Assembly: GCA_963971425.1 (NCBI GenBank)
Contig: OZ020515.1
Span: 37,276,371 to 37,340,370 of the forward strand
DNA: 64,000 bases
Source: Bryoerythrophyllum caledonicum
Taxonomy: Eukaryota > Streptophyta > Bryopsida > Pottiales > Pottiaceae
Direction: 5' to 3'
Part shown: positions 1-11,324 of the stretch, in pieces
Numbering within the stretch: position 1 is the first letter of the stretch
Layout: each line of letters starts with the position of its first letter
The notes under the pieces: generated by a model
What the model saw: the letters and a program-made list of their open reading frames with translations, nothing else
The model's database searches: none
What the model was told of the DNA's origin: nothing
Position numbers and translations under genes: made by a program

Positions 1-1049
1 GTAAGTAGAGGCACAAAGGGTGGAGGGAGGGTGGGGCAGCCCAAATCAAGGGGAAGAATAGTGGAAGGGAAGACCCCACAAATTCCAAGAAAAGGGATAA
101 ATAGAAATTTTTAAAAAATAGCATAAAGTGGTGCATGGCAGGGGCTGAGGCGGGGCCCGGGTACTGAAAGAGATGGCACGTGTGAAGGGAAAAAAAAAAA
201 AACGCCGCCTTGTAGTGACGGGCCACCCTCGAGGAGCTGCGCGGGTCCCGCACAAGGGAGTGGGTGAATGACGTGGCCCTTCATTTCTTGAAGGGTCCCC
301 ATTTTGAAGCCCTGCCTTCACCTATAATATTTGAATAATTCAATAAATTCTTTAAAATGAGAGATTTTACCCATTTTGGAAAGAAAAAAATCTCTAAAAT
401 AAGTAAAAAATTAAACTCCACATTTCAACCGTACGGATTTCTAAATTTGTAAATTCATATTTAGCAAACAATTTCTCACTTCATTTGTAGTCATTTGCAT
501 TGTTTTATACCCCCTTTCACTAAAGTATTTATTTGAGCATGATGTACCCCTCGAAATGACCTCAAATTGTGCACACACTTAGCTAACATCATATTCTTTA
601 CATTGGTAATGGTTTCCAACACAATGTACTATAAAAACTAGAAGATATGCTTAGTCAAAGTGAGCTGACTTTGTCGGGCAAGAGGGAAAAAAAACTACTT
701 CTTGCACTTCAAACACTATAATCTTCACATCCGTGCGGTGGATTGCAACTAAAATTTTACAGGATTATTATACATGAGTCTAGTTTTAGATCTTACGGTT
801 AAAAGTTGAGAATTCTTCTAAAAAATGTGATTATTGCGGCCATGTTTGACTATGGCAGTTTTGGACTAGTTTTGGACAGAAATTGTCAAGGAACTTTAGG
901 GGTTAATGTTCTTGGGCCCTACCCCATGCAAGCTAAAGTTCCCCCATACTACCCTGAGTTCTCAAAGGGTTGACCAACAATTCCCCCAAACCTTTCCCAA
1001 GCCAAGACACCATGTGCATGTGGTCCCGGTTACTAACATAAGACCTTAA
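1..1049. other. AT-rich intergenic DNA, no gene seen
   Basis: No open frame here looks like a conserved protein. The short frames near positions 46-321 cross simple A/T runs and a GC-rich patch without recognisable motifs. The stretch ends at the TTAA that flanks the inverted-repeat element starting at 1050. Confidence 0.6.
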
Positions 1050-1850
1050 CCCTTTAGTGCCCAGGAAGCCCGAAATGGGACTCTGGAGGTGCTAAAACTC
1101 AAATTGCATGAAATCCATGAGGAACTACGCTTTGAGATACAAGGTTCAGATTTGCGCACTCATTACACAAACACTCTCCAACAATCAGATCATGATTTGG
1201 AATTATAGAACTCTTGGAAAAGCTAGGAATACAAACACAAAATACACCAAATACACTCAAATACAGTGAATACAGTGAATACTATGCCACATACTATGTT
1301 GTATTTCACACACATGCACATTGATATTGGTCTTAAATTTTGGTTGAACTTTGTCTTTGAGACATTCTTCATTGTTTTGTGATTGTTGATCTCTCTCTTC
1401 ACATACGAAACTTCCGTTTGATTCGTATAAGGTTGGAACATTTTTGTATACAATCAAGTAGAAAAAAGAAAAAAAATCACCAATAATTGTATATAAACAT
1501 TTCCCTTGCATATGATATGTCAATGCAAAGCTATCAACCTAGTGCACATGTGAACCGCTCTAATTCAAAGTAAATTTTTTTTTGCAAGAATCTATTGATG
1601 GTTAAAGTAGTGCACCCTCCAAAATCCATAGTTTTCACTACCAATATACGGTAACTTTAAACACTATAATCTATTCCATCAACCGTTGGATGTTGTGCAA
1701 AATTTCCCCAAAGTTTTAGGTCATGGGTTAAGTTCAATTTTGTAAGGTTAGATATTAATATTAGGCATTGTATTTCCATCAAATCTGGTGCAAAGAAAAA
1801 AATCAGCAGAAATCTTGGTTTTTCCAGAAACATCCCTGGGCGGTAAAGGG
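1050..1850. mobile_element. TTAA-flanked MITE-like element, CCC...GGG termini
   Basis: An 801-bp segment is bounded by TTAA on both sides (1046-1049 and 1851-1854) and begins and ends with matching inverted termini. The left end reads CCCTTTAGTGCCCAGGA; the reverse complement of the right end reads CCCTTTACCGCCCAGGG, so the first 16 bases agree except for two. No transposase is visible. The first ~115 bp recur inverted at about 42530-42649, again beside GGGTTAA, which supports a dispersed family. TTAA duplication plus CCC/GGG ends is the hallmark of piggyBac-type elements; that assignment is inference. Confidence 0.6.
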
Positions 1851-2045
1851 TTAAGATTCTGGGTACCTATCCAGTGTATTTTGGTGACTTTCATGAAAAC
1901 TCTAATGCTTCTTTCCTTTTGCCAAGCTCGTGGGGAGGCGTTTCTCATGATCTGTCAAGTTTCCCATTTCCTAGTTGTTCCAATGTCTTGCCAGCAATGC
2001 TCTTACATTCTTCTTATTTTGGCGCTTTAGCATTGTACTCATCTG

Positions 2046-2690
2046 CCCGGTCACTACACTCAATCCGGGTTTGCGGTGTCAGGGCCCGATTTTAGCCCTG
2101 ACACCGCGAAGACCGGCCCTTCTCCCCAAGCGCCTTTTCGCCTCCTTCCCACGATAACTGCCACTCTCGCCCAACTCTTTTTCGCGCTGCCCGTCTCTCT
2201 TTTCGGCACTTCTCGCCGAAAGCCCCTTCGCCCTTGCCTTCTCCGGATCACCGAAGTCACCTTCTCGCCCCCGCCTTCTTCGGATCACCGAAGTCCCCTT
2301 ATCGGCCCGACACGTGTACTCCAGAATGACCTGCCCTTCTCGGCGGCTTCAAACAGCCATCCACACCATTTCGTACGGCGCCGTCTTTGGCACGATCATT
2401 GTGCCGTGTAGAATCCTTTCGGAAGGGGAGTGATTGTCTGCGCCTGAATTGAGTTCCTCGATCACAATCTTCCCATACAGGACAGGTCGAATCGAGATTC
2501 TAGCGAGACGGCGCCACCAACCGTTGCCGATAACGGGGCAGCAGGGAGGAATTGGAGGCATCAAGGGAGAAAGAAAGAAGCTGGCGTGCAAGAGAAGGGG
2601 CTGGAGGACCTTGATGCCGCGTTTAGGGTTTGGCCCGTATGCAGACTACCTGAAGACACACGGTCACAAGGTTCTTCGGATGCGCGATTC
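2046..2690 (+). repeat. Left terminal inverted repeat of the MULE (~645 bp)
   Basis: Matches the reverse complement of 11093-11696 at high identity over its whole length, with a few indels. The largest is an extra copy of the GGATCACCGAAGTC segment near 2245-2300. It contains a perfect 13-bp hairpin (2073-2085 with 2095-2107). Its inner part carries a degraded duplicate of the transposase N-terminal coding region: the FGPYADYLKTHGHKVLRM segment at about 2625-2690 parallels FGPHADYLKKHGHKVLRM-like coding in the right repeat. Confidence 0.9.
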
Positions 2691-3222
2691 GAAGAATAAC
2701 GCAATCCAAGCTTGTCGCTGATATTCCCTCAGATTGTAGGTCCAGGCTAATCGGTTTAGGCGGCGTAGGCAATAATCATCATCGCCATCACCATCACCAT
2801 CAACATGAAACCCTAATCCAGGCATGGCAAAGTTTTGTGTGGCGGCACCATTTCCAGCACTTTCGAACTGTGTTTTTTGCCCTCTAGCAACATAGCCAGG
2901 ATCTTCAAGCTCTGCGTCAGCGATCGCTGCTTCAAAACTCCAGGATTTTCAAGGCTCTGCGTCAACGATCGCCGACTGAACTTTTCGGTAAGTTCCCTGC
3001 CTTTCTTGCTTTTTATTTAATTCCATTTCGGTAAGTTCTCTGTCATTCTTACTTTCCATTTATTTTCGGTGATGCATACGGGCGGTCCTTCTTCCATTCC
3101 GTTTCAAATGTGGGGCGTTGGAAAGTAAGCTGTGTGAAGGTGTAGGAAATTTTGCAAAGCGTCCAGGTTTAGGGTTTAAGAGTTTTAGGGTTCCCGATAA
3201 TCGTTTCTTGCGATAAGGTTTC
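2691..3222 (+). promoter_or_regulatory. Internal 5' region of the MULE Ulp1-like gene
   Basis: About 530 bp without a convincing coding frame, between the left terminal repeat and the first ATG of the plus-strand gene. It holds a short CAT/CAC microsatellite (about 2775-2803), a plant telo-like motif near 3170-3190, one exact CCGATAA (3194) and one GCGATAA just before the ATG. The promoter and leader of the Ulp1-like gene presumably lie here; no TATA box was assigned. Confidence 0.4.
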
Positions 3223-6200
3223 ATGTTCGGCAATGTCCTCCCTCGCAGGACCGTAAAAATGCCGAAGCGGCCGGTGTGTTTCTGCAAGCCACTGTTTGAT
3301 GAGATCCCGGTGGAGAACAAGAAAGGGATTCCGCCCACCTACAACAAGGAAACGGGGAGGATCGAGCACCTATTCGTCATTGAGAACGACCACATTTGGC
3401 GCGATAGCTGGGAGGTGATGGAGGCGAGGGACCTTATCTTGGAGCTGCATGGACCGGACTCGCCCATCGTACCGCCTGGACAAACCGGCCCCAAGCAGAT
3501 ACTGTGCATTCATTGCAACACGACGCACTAGAAGCACAGGTTCAACCTCCACCGGAACCATGCATTGTGCGAAGGGAAGGGGAAGGAGGGCGTGAAGATG
3601 CCCTCGTATCCCAATTTGGGCGTCAGGGATGTGGCGAACTTTGTGGCACGACTTCGGGATTGCCAGTCGGCGGAAGATGCAATTCAGGTATTCGGCACCA
3701 TAGAGTCGATAGCCACGAAGAGGAGGCCTGGAAAGGGTGCCGATAATGACGAGGAACCGAACAGTCGACGTCGAATTAAGCGCGGGAAGAAGCTGTCACA
3801 AGAGGGCCCTCCGCAGAAGTGTATCGCGGCGGCTTCTCGGAAAAGACCTCCGCCCCCGAAAGCTATGTCTAGTGACGATACTTCTTCCTCGGCAGAGTCG
3901 GGAGGAGATCTCAGCACAGATCATGAGGCCGATAACGCACAGACTCTGACTGTGCATGGCGAGAAGGGCGGTCTTCCGTCCGGGGATGATGCCTCTAGGA
4001 ATTCCGGTGCCGAGAACCCGATGTCGAAAGTCCGGAAGTCGGCACTCGCGCCGGCGCCCAAGAGGGATTCCTCCATCGTCCTCCGGAAGGCGGAGCTTGA
4101 GAAGCAGAATGTACCGAAGAAGGTGGCACAAGCTGAAGAGGCCATGAAGAAGGCGAGATTTGAAGAGTCCACGAAGAAGACAAAGGCATTCCGGCCCCCA
4201 GCAACGGCGAAAAGGCTTACGGGAATGTCTGTGGAAGAGACCGCTATGGCGAGAAGGCATCGATCCCCACCGGTGCAACAGCGGTTCAGAGAGACGAGTA
4301 ATGCCGAGAGACCCTCCGACTCTGACGAAGGAACGCCGATAACCTCGCACAAATCCCCCCAATCCTCGGCCCAGAAGGAAAAGCGACCGCCGCTGACATT
4401 GGCCAATATACTTCGGTTAGACTCTGATGATGGTGCGAATCCCGATAAGCGCCTCATTCTCCCGGCAAAAGGTAGCAGGGAGCAAACTTTGGAGTCGGAG
4501 AGGGCCGAGATGATACGGCAGGTGCAGGAGGACGTTGGACGCCTTTTCCCGTTGAAATTGGTGCCCACCCCCGAAAGTAAGGTACCGATAACGCCACTGT
4601 ATCTACTCCTCAAGCATGGTCTGCTCGACAGTATCACGATGGGCAGTTTACATTCCGAAGATGAGCTGTTGAAGTACGTCTTGTCCTTGATGGAGTCTGG
4701 AGGCAGCTACGGGAGGTTCCACCAGGCTCTCGGTGCCTGCATTTCCGAAGGGGTCGGCTTCGACGATAACCCTGTTTCGCTTCAACAGCTATCAACCCTT
4801 TGCAATCTGGCAAAGAATCCCGATTATAGTACAACGAAAGAGGTCTAGATAGAGGCATCGAGAGGAACGTGGGCAAACATGACGCATATGTTGGAGTGCG
4901 TCCAGTTAGAAGCGGCTTTGCAGGCCAAAAACGACAAACAAAAGCGGTGCAGGGAGAAGTTAGTCAGGATGGAGATGAGTAGATTTGATGCCGAAAGGGC
5001 GGTGGAGACAGAGGCTATTCGATGGGACTTCAACAATCTCTTCGGGTATTGCGCGATGAATGAGATTCTTCGACCATTGCTGCCCCCACTGCCATGGACG
5101 CATAACATTGACGAGGCTCGAGATGTCGTGCACCCTCTAATTTCTATCAGAATCGACATTGCCCCGTCTCCGGCTGCAGCTATGCTGTTGAAGTGTTACT
5201 TCGTTTGCAACGGGTTCTCGCGGGTGTAAGTTTTTCCTTCTCGCCACAAACTTGTCCCTTATTGTGTCTTCTCGTCCCTTATCGTCTCTTATCGTCCCTT
5301 ATCGTCTCTTATCGTCTCTTATCGTCCCTTATCGGTTTACTTGACTCCGTTGTTTTTCAGGGGCCGGAATATGTGCAACCCTAGCGTAATCCCCGGGCCT
5401 GCCAGCATTGAATTGTACGTGGACGCTCCAGTGGAAAATTGGGATGGGCCGTCTCAAATGTACGAAGTCCTGAGTCCCTTCCTCTTCGGAAGGGACGCAT
5501 CCGATATGCACCTCCCGTTCTCAGCGGCGTTCTTGCGGCTCCGCGATAATAAGAACGGCGGGCGAGATTCTGTGTTGCGCTTCATCGAAATGGTCCATGC
5601 TCGCACTGTCGTGGACACGGCAAGGAGTCATCCAGAGGATTTCGATCGATAGTGGTGTGCTGCCGATAAGGGTACCTACGAACACTGGGATACCCTGGAC
5701 GAGAACTGCTTGGCAAGGGAGGATCTGGACTTCATGTATGCCGGCTACGTTCCACGTAAGATTTATCCGATAACCCCGTCATTCATCTAACTGTTTTCTT
5801 CTTCATTTTTGGTATCCCCGTTATTTCCGTGTGACTAAACGATAAGGCTTTTGCAGGCACTGTAGATCCTACCGGGGCACGCAAAAGGGATCTTGCAGAG
5901 GCAGAGGGCAAGAACGCTGTGCCGCGTCTGGTAAAAAGAGAGTGGGATCGGCGAGAAGGGCATCCAGTGACTTCACATGACGAAATTCGGCGGGAGACGT
6001 CTACCCGAACAAGGGACCTTGAGGGTGCAGCCACCCTCTTTCACATGGACGAAGGAACCTCGAATGAATTCCGCGTCCAAAATCGGTTCCCGGGGAGTAA
6101 CGACGACGAAGGATCCCCCGACAAGTGTATGGACGAAGTTACGGAGGAAGCACAAGAGGGGCCTAGCGACGAAATACGTCAGGGAGGTGTTCCCGATAGC

Positions 6201-8210
6201 ATCCAGGAAGAGCCCGCTTCTACAACGGTGAAGTCACCGGGCCGTCCCGCCGATAACCCATCTCCCATGGAGTTTTCGTGGACACAAGCAATAAATGACC
6301 CTACCCTCGGCATTCCGGAGTCTTCACAGTCGCTGATGGGGCTATCTCAATTCGACACCCCTCTTCAGCATGTTGTGTTTGCGAGTACGGAGGAGACGGA
6401 ACCCGACATTAAACCCCACCATCTATCGTTCCCTCTGTCGAGTCAAGGTATTGAAAACCTGGACTCTACTGACAGACCCCCGGTAGTTCCCGAGGCGCCT
6501 TGCGTGACACCCTTGAAAAGTCATCCAATCCCAGAGAAGGCTCCCTCTCCGGACTCCGATTACGCTTCTCCACCAGGGCCTGATAACCCTACTCCTCCGC
6601 CAGAGCCCGAGAACCCTGCTAGCCCGCCAGAGCCCCAGAACCATGCCAGTCCGCCAGAACCCGTTGAGCCTGCTTCAGCGCCAGATCCTGATAGCCCTGT
6701 TCTGATATCTGAGCCCGATAAGCCTGCTCCTTCGCCAGAGCTCGATATGCCTCCTCCTCCGCCAGGACCCGTTCAGGCTCCTCCTCCGCCAGTGCCCGAT
6801 AACCCTTATCTAAAGGAGATGGACCCCGAGGTGATCAGACTGGCATTGCGCTTTATCAAGGAAGCACATGATTCGCAGTTGACCAGTATTTGGGTTTATC
6901 CTGGACTCGAAGAGCGTGTTCAGAACGGTTTTAGGGGAGAACAGAAGGCGGCGTATAGCTGCATGATGGAGAAGAATCGCGGATTATGTACTTCGGACGG
7001 TGTTTCTTGGAAGAAAGAGCCCTCGCTCTGCTACGAAGCCGAGGAGCATGACGCATCCACGATAGAGAAGAACCTCGGAATTATTGTAGAGGTCCTAAAA
7101 CGAAGGTGAGTGTCGTCGTTTATGTTATCGTGTTCTCCGACACTTGTTGTTTATCGGCACCTGTTGTCTAACATCCCCTTTCTTCTGAATTGCAGGCCTC
7201 GTTTTATTCACCCGAAGGACCTCACTGGAGGTATGAGGTTTTTCGGTCCACACCTTCGGCAAGCCGTAGATGTCTCGCTTGCACTACAGGACTGGCATTG
7301 CGTGCTCAAGGACAAGCGGGAAATGGAAGGCATATTTCTAGATTTCCTCCTTAGACATGTCGTCTACAGGGCGAATGAGCATGTTCGAATCCAGTATCAT
7401 CACACGCTCAACTGGTTATCGGCGACCTTGCAGTGCTATCTGGCGGATGAAGGGAAGGGTTGGGATGACATCGTGAGCTTTCTCAGCCGCTCGTTCCGTA
7501 GCACCACCAAGACGCCGAATACCCTAATCGTCCCTTACCACGATAAGGGTCACTGGAGCGTATTCGTCGTGGAGCAAAGGCGAACGTATCACCTGGACCC
7601 AGCGAAAGGCATGCACAAGGGTCGGGAAGTGAACAACTTCATCTTCCTTGTGCACATGGGATGGGCAACCGCGAAGGGCGTGAGGATCGGATCTCGGAGT
7701 TGGACTGAATGGCAGAGTCGATCGCCGATAAGGTTGCCTCTGCCTAGTCAGAAAGAAAATTGGGAGTGTGGTTTCATGGCAGGCTTGGGCTTCTGGCAGT
7801 ACCTTATCGCACGTGGTGGGCGCAAAGAGGCGGAGGAGAAGACCGTGACGGAGACCAAGTATCTGGACTGGGACGGGAAGAAGGCGTACCGATGGTTCAT
7901 GCAAGCGCTGTATACAGAGATTGTCGCACCGCATCCGTTCCACGATGCCCTTAATCTATGTGGACAAGATACGGTGGAGTTCGGAAGCGGAAGTCCGGAC
8001 GTAGTTTTCGTGGAAGCCGGTACAGAGACGACAAAGAAGAAGGAAGTCCCAATTCTCGGTATTTCGGAGACAGTGGGGGATCGTGATCTTCAGGGCTTCA
8101 ACGTGCTCACAAACCCACCAGTGACTCGAGGAAGGCGGAAGAAGTCAACCGCGCCGAAAAGCCCGAAAAAACCGAGAAAATCCAAGGGCACCACCAAGAC
8201 GAAAAAGTAG
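3223..8210 (+). pseudogene. MULE-borne zinc-finger / Ulp1-like (C48) cysteine protease gene, three in-frame TAG stops
   Basis: The phases close with exons 3223-5225, 5361-5755, 5857-7105 and 7196-8210, giving 1,554 codons including three internal TAG codons (3529, 4846, 5650). Upstream and downstream frames continue in phase across each stop, and no splice donors are nearby to remove them. The N-terminus has a cysteine-rich stretch (C-F-C, then C-I-H-C followed by His residues and a Cys) resembling a BED/C2H2-type finger, itself cut by the first TAG. A charged, low-complexity middle is followed by a Pro/Glu repeat (about 6560-6810). Exon 4 encodes the protease: His in GHWSVFVV, Asp in YHLDPAK, Gln in LPLPSQ and Cys in WECGF, the H-D-Q-C order of Ulp1/SENP deSUMOylases. 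A basic tail ends at 8210. The family normally cleaves SUMO; in MULEs such genes can also act in transposon regulation. All active-site residues are present, so only the upstream stops look damaging. Confidence 0.82.
5250..5335 (+). repeat. 10-bp tandem array TTATCGTCYC in intron 1 of the Ulp1-like gene
   Basis: TTATCG starts at 5279, 5289, 5299, 5309, 5319 and 5329, exactly 10 bp apart; a degenerate TTATTG sits at 5259. The last copy is the full heptamer TTATCGG. The array lies within the intron 5226-5360, just upstream of its pyrimidine tract. Ten bases is close to one turn of B-DNA, so the cores present the same face of the helix. The core is the same one found dispersed across the element. 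Confidence 0.9.
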
Positions 8211-8588
8211 GCGATAAGGGGGGGGTGTTGTACACAGGCGATAAACTCTAGGAATTTGTACAGATTAATAGGATGCCGATGTTGTACATTTCATTCATTG
8301 TAAATGACAAATTTTTCAATAGCGTACATAAATGAAATTTGAGACCCCCTTGCAGAGGCCTGTAAGTGGAACTTGGAATCCAGTCTTTGCCAATTATATT
8401 GAATGTTGAGTTTTAACTTCATAACTAAAGAAATATAACTTCACTGAAAATTTCAGTCACTGCATGGAACTTAATCTGTAAGCATATTATCGGCAGTATT
8501 CCACCGATAAGATTACTAATGGTTATCAGTGCAGGTTTGCAGCTGAAATCCTCTACCCTTTATACTCATCCACATCGGAGCCGATAAC
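8211..8588. terminator. Intergenic 3' region between the two convergent MULE genes
   Basis: About 380 bp of AT-rich DNA separates the stop of the Ulp1-like gene from the stop of the transposase gene. It should hold both polyadenylation regions. Three exact CCGATAA/TTATCGG motifs (8487, 8504, 8581) cluster here, the first two as an inverted pair about 10 bp apart. No coding frame was seen. Confidence 0.5.
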
Positions 8589-11324
8589 CTAAGTCGTTTC
8601 TTGAGTTAGTCTTTCGCTAGCTGGAACGGACCTCACCCGAAAACCTCTGGAATCCAGGAAGTCATGCAACCTTCGGAGCCTCATTCCAAGACCGTCTTCA
8701 TTTGTGGGGAGCGGTGCAGCTATCTCCTGGAGTGGATGAAGCATTCCGGCTTCGATTTCAGCCTCCAACCTTGAGAGGGTGGCGTCGGTGTTGCGCAAAG
8801 CTGCATCCAAGTGCCTTGCCAACAACGGTTGCCGATAAGCCTTGTCAAGTAGCTTCAGGACAAGGCGATGCATACGATCAAAGTTGCATACCCATGTCTC
8901 CCCTAATTCTCGAAAGTTGGAAGCCACTGGGATTACATCTCCAGTTTCGGTATCGGAGGGGACACCATTATCGGGGAAGCCCTCGGTATTCGGGTGTCGA
9001 CCATTGTCTTGGCGGAGAAGATTCGTCATTCCTCCTTGGATTGTGCCGCGAAGGGAGCCCAGATATCTAGCAATTTTTCCCTCCGCTAGGTCAGGTCTTG
9101 TCATTTTTAGGACCTTAACCTGGTGCTTACAGATGTTACCTTTCTGGGAATGAACACATTGGCAGACGGCCCATTCGGTGCATGGATTGTATACCGCATA
9201 CATAATGTGTCTCCTATTCGAGGATTTAACGTATGCAGGACCTCCCGACCACTCGGGCAAGGTGACCACATTATCGGGAATTGTATTTGCTTGGTTGATT
9301 GCATTGACCATGATCTGCCGCTGCCTCTTGTTCTTTATAAAACCGTTTAGCTTACACCAGTGACTGTAATCATACTTCTCGATGACATTTCCAGTGAGCT
9401 CATAAATAAGCCAGTCCATCCTTTGGCCGATAAGCTTCCTTTTGGATTGCCGGAGCACTGCTTTCATGTTAGAATGGTATGATTCGATCGCTGCAGTGGT
9501 GTCCTGGCCAGCATGGGGGATTTTCTGGTCTTCCACCACCCACATTTTGATTTTCGGGAGCCATTCTTTGTCGAAGTACTTCCAGTATGCATCAGCGTCT
9601 GGCAAGAGAGCCTTAGCTTCGCTGTAAACGTGCCGCACCCACTCTACCAAATTCCACACCTTATCGCCGGGAGCTCTCGCCGAAGGGTCTTGGAAGTCAC
9701 TAGGTGTCTCTGATACTTACATAAGTGAGCCCACAATTCGCAAGGCTCCGGCCCTCGTCTCCATGTCTTTCAACTTAGCACATGCATTCTTCTGCCACGC
9801 TCGACGAACATGCCAGAGACATAGAAATTGATGCGAGTGCGGCCAAACCTCCCTGCGATAACCCGACAAGCCGATAAGTACAATTCGCTGAAGCCTGTCA
9901 CCCGATAACGTAAGAATGTAAATTTCTTACCGAAAAGAGTTGATCTCATTATCGGCGTTGTCAAGTACGAAGGCACTGGGTCTCCAGTCCGGCCTTATCT
10001 GCACCAACTTCTACTTCAGAGCGCGCATCCAAGGCACGAGATCTGTTTGTTTGGATTTCGCAGTGATCACGAAAGCCACTGGAACATCGTTTCTCCACTC
10101 GACGAATACCATCATCGTGAAGAGCGGATACTGGACACGCAAGCAAGGAATTAAGCGGTATGGGAGTGAGTGCTCCTAATTTTTATACGGACCCTACATG
10201 GAGCACGGTAAAGGTATGTGTACCTTTTTGTTGTTCATTGCGAATGTCCCATCTATAGCAATAATGTTAGCGTGACTGTATTTCAGCATCATGTGCGTCT
10301 GAAATGGGGTTTGAATCCCAATTACGAAGGGTACGTTATCGGCATTCAGCACTCCGTCGACCTTGTTGCCCAGGTCTTGGTAGTAAAAAACCGTACCTCG
10401 GTTTTCTCGGACCCACATTCTCACACTCTCAGCGTCGTTGTCGTGTTTCTTGTATAGTTCTTGCGCACGGACTCCGCATATGTTGCGGATGTCCTCCATG
10501 CTAAGGAAATAATCCCGAGAAGGCGTAAGAATGCCCTCATCCCGTGCCTTCACTACCAGCTTCTGGTGCTTCTGTATTATAGCTGCCATCGGAACTTGCT
10601 CTTCAAATTGCCTCAGAACCCAAAGCCTTACTTCCTCCGATATGTACTTCCGAAAGCGGAGCTTTCTCCTCTGCACATTGTCCTTATCGTGGACGATGAG
10701 GCCCTGTGTGTCGACATGTTCGAAGCAAAAGTACCCTATCTCGGCGATATATGGTAGAAAATAGTACCTCTTTACGTAGAATCGACATTGGCAGCCCACT
10801 TACCGCTGGTATTCGATGTGGCAGTTCCACCGATAGTGCGTCTTCTCGCCGACGTTTGTGGGGTCGTTCTTGTCGCGGACGAAGGTAGTCTCTACATCTT
10901 TTCGGCCAGACTGCTCACCCTCCACGAAATCCGAGACCCTATCCCAGGGAATGTAGACGATAAGCTTGGACTGCTTCCTCTTCGATGATTGCGGATCTTC
11001 TACAAACCTCGTATCATTCTCGGCCTCCATGTTCCACCTAAGACATTTCCACGTCAAAATTCTTGGAGGAGGGTTCTGTAATGAATCGCGCATCCGAAGA
11101 ACCTTGTGACCGTGTTTCTTCAGGTAGTCTGCATGCGGGCCTTCCCGGAACGCGGCATCAAGGTCCTCCACCCCCTTCTCACGCAAGCCAGCCGGTTTCT
11201 TTCTCCCTTGACGCCTCCATTTCCTCCATGCTGCCCCGTTATCGGCAACGGTTGGTGCCGCCGTCTCGCCAGAATTCCCATTCGGCCTGTCTTGGATGGG
11301 GAGATTGAAATCGAGGAACTCCAT
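8589..11324 (-). pseudogene. MULE transposase (MuDR type, SWIM finger) with two in-frame stops
   Basis: Read on the minus strand from ATG 11324. The N-terminal part is a FAR1/MULE-like region with the CxC and H pattern of a zinc-binding domain (C-Q-C-R-F-Y...FCFEH). The catalytic core follows: first Asp in NIIAIDGTF, then after an intron (10131-10223) YPLFTMMV, second Asp in FVLDNADNE, the C/H block LCLWHVRRAW and a Glu in IESYHSNMK. The last exon (9659 downward) carries the SWIM finger CQC...CKH. Introns also occur near 9853-9930 and between about 9721 and 9660; the last junction is not fully resolved. A TAA at 10802-10800 and a TAG at 10013-10011 interrupt otherwise continuous frames. The residues needed for DDE chemistry are present, so the stops are the visible defects. 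Confidence 0.85.

Noticed and set aside
3529-3531. Treating the TAG codons of the Ulp1-like gene as true gene ends, giving several small separate genes
   Set aside because: The frame continues without shift on both sides of each stop, and exon phases only close when the pieces are joined.
3796-4637. Large minus-strand frames of 188 and 238 codons
   Set aside because: Antisense to the low-complexity middle of the Ulp1-like gene; no motifs.
7524-7943. Minus-strand 139-codon frame
   Set aside because: Antisense to the Ulp1 protease exon, which has the full H-D-Q-C set on the plus strand.
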